A stretch of DNA of 7,251 nt, taken from DATBGS01 sp036557885. Its GTDB lineage: Bacteria; Chloroflexota; Ktedonobacteria; Ktedonobacterales; DATBGS01. Every line of letters starts with the position of its first letter. The stretch's first letter is position 1. This document shows positions 5,481-7,251 of this stretch, in pieces. The notes beneath the pieces are model-generated. The model searched no databases. It saw only the letters and a program-made list of their open reading frames with translations, and was not told the DNA's origin. The translations under genes were made by a program, and so were the position numbers. Where the stretch lies: NCBI GenBank assembly GCA_036557885.1, contig DATBGS010000161.1, forward strand, positions 1 through 7,251, read 5' to 3'.

Positions 5481-6677
5481 TCAGCGCGGGAGGGCGTAGG
5501 CCAGCATGACAAGCTGGCCGGTATCTGGCGCGCCAATCAGCAAGCGATCTCCATGCTGGAGATAGCGCTCTTTGATGAGTGCGCCCTGGAACAGCAATCC
5601 GTTCCGCGAGAACAGGTCTGCGATATGGTAGCTGCCATCGCCCATGCGATCAAGCCGGGCGTGGCGGCCTCCGACAATATCCGAAGGCACGATAATCCCA
5701 CAGTCTGGGGTGCGCCCCAGGGTGATCGTCTGCTCGCGCAGCGGCACCACAAAGCGCCCGCCCGCCCAGGTGACGGTCAAATGCGGCACCTGTTCGGAGG
5801 TGATCAGCAGCGGCATCTGCTCCGTCCCGATGTTGCTGATGGCAAGGCGCGGGTCGGTGCTTTCAAAGCGCAGCACCATCCCGCCAATCACCAGTTGATC
5901 ATGGGGCTGGAGGATGGCCTGGTCGCGTGGATGCCCGTTGATATACAGCGGGCCAGCGTTTGGCAGGCGTGTCACCTCCCACTGGGTTCCCTGCGGGCTG
6001 AGTTGTAGATGATGGCGAGAGACGCTGGCTTCAGTCAGAGACAGGGTGCTGGTGTGCTCGCGCCCAATGGTCATTCCGCCTGCCTGAACCGGCACACGCC
6101 GGGGAGGGATGTTGCCTGTAATGGAGAAAATCATCAGCGTTGGCAGCGCGACGGTCGCTGGTGGGGGTGGAGCGCTTCCCAGCCACTGAAACGCTGGCAG
6201 TAGCTCAGGCGGTTTTGGCTGCGTCAATGCCTTGCTCACCTGCCTGGCAACCTCGTTCCAGAGCGCCCGCTGCTCTACTTCTGGCAGCCCGATGAGTGGC
6301 TTGGAGGGTGGGTTGACCGTCTGAAAGCGCTTCAGGTCTGGGCGGTCATCGAAGGCGCAGGGGCTGAGGATGATCTGAATGAGTGTCAGCTTGTTCTGCC
6401 TGGTAGCTTCCAACAGGGGTGGTAATTCGTGCTCGTTAATAAAATCAGAGGCCAGGAAATCTTCGCTGATGAGTAGGACAGCAACGCTGGCTGAGGCGAT
6501 GGCTGCCATAATCTTCTCGAACCAGTCCGAGCCAACCTCAATCTTGGTATCATCCCAGAAGGGCAAGCCAGAGGCAATCTGATGCTGTTTTAAATAGACA
6601 TGCAAACGCTGGAGATGCTTTTCATCCTGATGACTGTAGCTGATAAAAACTTTAGTGCGGGCGGAGGAAGCAGCCAT
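5481..6677 (-). CDS. TIR domain protein with two FHA domains
   Basis: 398 residues. The N-terminal TIR domain (about 8-150) opens with KVFISYSHQDEKHLQRLHVYL, carries the WDDTKIEVGSDW segment (41-52) and FLASDFINEHELPPLLEA (74-91), where E84 is the likely NADase glutamate, followed by the ILSPC strand (103-107) and a closing helix. FHA 1 (about 182-272) keeps the phosphopeptide-binding GR (205-206), SxxH (220-223) and N247. FHA 2 (about 300-395) keeps GR (321-322), H339 and SxNG (357-360), but the Ser of SxxH is Gly336, so its binding may be weakened. No signal peptide or membrane helix is seen, so it is cytosolic. FHA domains read phosphothreonine, and the next gene is a Ser/Thr kinase, so the kinase or its targets are natural partners. 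GGGAG lies about 10 nt before the ATG at 6677. TIR domains can act as NAD-cleaving effectors or as adaptors; which applies here is not known. Confidence 0.92.
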   Translation of the reverse strand: MAASSARTKVFISYSHQDEKHLQRLHVYLKQHQIASGLPFWDDTKIEVGSDWFEKIMAAIASASVAVLLISEDFLASDFINEHELPPLLEATRQNKLTLIQIILSPCAFDDRPDLKRFQTVNPPSKPLIGLPEVEQRALWNEVARQVSKALTQPKPPELLPAFQWLGSAPPPPATVALPTLMIFSITGNIPPRRVPVQAGGMTIGREHTSTLSLTEASVSRHHLQLSPQGTQWEVTRLPNAGPLYINGHPRDQAILQPHDQLVIGGMVLRFESTDPRLAISNIGTEQMPLLITSEQVPHLTVTWAGGRFVVPLREQTITLGRTPDCGIIVPSDIVGGRHARLDRMGDGSYHIADLFSRNGLLFQGALIKERYLQHGDRLLIGAPDTGQLVMLAYALPR

Positions 6678-6848
6678 TGAGCAAATCTCCCTGGTGCAAA
6701 ATCACTTGACCTTTTCGGCCTGCTCTGCTACCCTCTCTCCAGGGCAGATGCGGCTGGAGCAACACAGGCTAACGACCCGTATGAGGGTATGGAAACGAAA
6801 CCATTCTGCCACATCTTTTCATTGAACGCAAGCAGGGACGGCCCGGCA

Positions 6849-6868
6849 CCCCGGCAGGGACGCCGGGG
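6849..6868 (-). repeat. CCCCGGC palindromic repeat, copy A
   Basis: CCCCGGC, loop AGGGAC, GCCGGGG: a perfect 7-bp stem. Same stem and loop as copy C and in the same orientation; copy B is the inverted form with loop GTCCCT. Confidence 0.8.
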
Positions 6869-6889
6869 CAACAGGCGGTACTCCGCTGC

Positions 6890-6914
6890 TTGTAGCCCCG
6901 GCGTCCCTGCCGGG
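6890..6914 (+). repeat. TTGTAGC-headed CCCCGGC palindromic repeat, copy B
   Basis: The TTGTAGC header (6890-6896) is the same as in the two repeats after the ABC exporter, here followed by CCCCGGC-type stem, loop GTCCCT and GCCGGG. The shared header links both palindrome sets into one superfamily of intergenic elements. Confidence 0.8.
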
Positions 6915-6953
6915 CAAGCGTGGCAAGCGCGAACGGTGGTGTTTGCCACGAAA

Positions 6954-6977
6954 CCCCGGCAGGGACGCCGGGGCTAC
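6954..6977 (-). repeat. CCCCGGC palindromic repeat, copy C, with GTAGC header
   Basis: CCCCGGC, loop AGGGAC, GCCGGGG, then GCTAC-type flank (6973-6977), which is the header GTAGC read on the minus strand. It is therefore a nearly full inverted copy of B. Copies B and C face each other across CGTGGCAA (6919-6926) and TTGCCACG (6943-6950). Confidence 0.8.
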
Positions 6978-7037
6978 CCCTCAAAGCAGGGGCACCCTGA
7001 GACAGAAGGGCACGGCGGCAGGCGGACGCTACCAGCG

Positions 7038-7251
7038 TTAGAGCCAGAAGCGGGCTTCGGCCAGGCGCTCCTTGTCCGTCTGCTTGCGATAGGGCGGCGG
7101 CGTGTCTCCCGCTAACCAGCGCTCGACCATCTCCACAAACGGCCCTGGAATGGCCCCTCCCGCCTTGCTCTCGCGCTTGAGCCGATACCACAACGCCCAC
7201 TCCTCTCCCAGCGAGAGCGCGTCTACCTTCAGCAGGGATTGGGCGTCTTTG
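7038..7251 (-). CDS. C-terminal fragment of an unrecognised protein
   Basis: An open frame enters from the right edge and ends at TAA (7040-7038), giving the last 70 residues of a protein. It is rich in charged and Trp residues: DALSLGEEWALWYRLKRESK (10-29), then GPFVEMVERWLAGDTPPPYR (36-55), ending ERLAEARFWL. Codon use (GC-rich third positions, steady G/C choice) and sensible composition support it over the overlapping frames, which read as low-complexity Arg/Pro/Ala. I do not recognise the family. It lies on the same strand as the TIR-FHA gene but 360 nt upstream with repeats between, so co-transcription is doubtful. Confidence 0.65.
   Translation of the reverse strand, partial: KDAQSLLKVDALSLGEEWALWYRLKRESKAGGAIPGPFVEMVERWLAGDTPPPYRKQTDKERLAEARFWL

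Larger units (their letters stand above)
6678..7037. other. Intergenic region with palindromic repeats
   Basis: 360 nt with no believable gene. The part next to the TIR-FHA start (6678-6830) should hold its promoter, but I cannot point to a clear one. The rest is occupied by three palindromes of one family (6849-6977), an 8-bp inverted repeat between two of them (6919-6926 / 6943-6950) and a small CCCCT/AGGGG dyad (6977-6992). Confidence 0.6.

Noticed and set aside
6706..6734. Plus-strand TTGACC, 17 nt, TACCCT as a promoter
   Set aside because: The -10 matches only 3 of 6 and no gene follows on that strand.
6849..6977. A CRISPR array made of the repeated CCCCGGC units
   Set aside because: Only three short copies in mixed orientation, with irregular spacing and no constant spacer length.
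6769..7200. A 143-residue minus-strand open frame
   Set aside because: It runs through three palindromic repeats and overlaps a better-composed terminal frame (7038-7251); its sequence is low-complexity.

Overview
The window is about 60% GC bacterial DNA. Its mix of genes (an AT-free Hanks-type Ser/Thr kinase with a Pro/Thr linker, single TM and extracellular domain; a TIR protein carrying FHA domains; many short palindromic repeats in the gaps) most resembles large-genome Chloroflexota such as Ktedonobacteria. That assignment is an inference from gene style, not a marker gene. Two partial genes at the edges, four complete protein genes, one unusual tRNA-like RNA gene and several families of palindromes account for most of the sequence.

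Layout: 1-189 (-) is the N-terminal part of a class I SAM-dependent methyltransferase. It diverges from 459-2357 (+), a 632-residue ABC exporter half-transporter. The exporter's stop codon lies inside the first of three short GC-rich palindromes (2352-2486). At 2508-2650 (-) is the most striking object: a tRNA-like RNA whose T-arm/acceptor 3' half precedes its acceptor/D-arm 5' half. The two halves are joined through a 4-nt linker, and the open anticodon side is closed by long perfect inverted repeats. A near-consensus sigma70 promoter lies directly upstream. This is the architecture of a circularly permuted tRNA gene.

Next come three minus-strand genes: a membrane-anchored protein of unknown function (2700-3500, with its own extended -10 promoter), the kinase (3811-5358) and TIR-FHA-FHA (5481-6677). 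Transcription runs from TIR-FHA to the kinase across a 122-nt gap that folds into nested hairpins, one arm of which masks the kinase Shine-Dalgarno sequence. A second strong minus-strand promoter, embedded in a 12-bp inverted repeat, sits between the kinase and the membrane protein gene. 6678-7037 has no gene but holds three copies of another palindrome family, and 7038-7251 (-) is the C-terminal end of an unrecognised protein.

How the genes may work together: FHA domains bind phosphothreonine, so the TIR-FHA protein is a natural partner or substrate reader for the neighbouring membrane kinase. TIR domains of bacteria are commonly NAD-consuming or signalling enzymes. A kinase-controlled TIR effector module is therefore plausible but unproven. 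The permuted tRNA-like gene appears independent of it.
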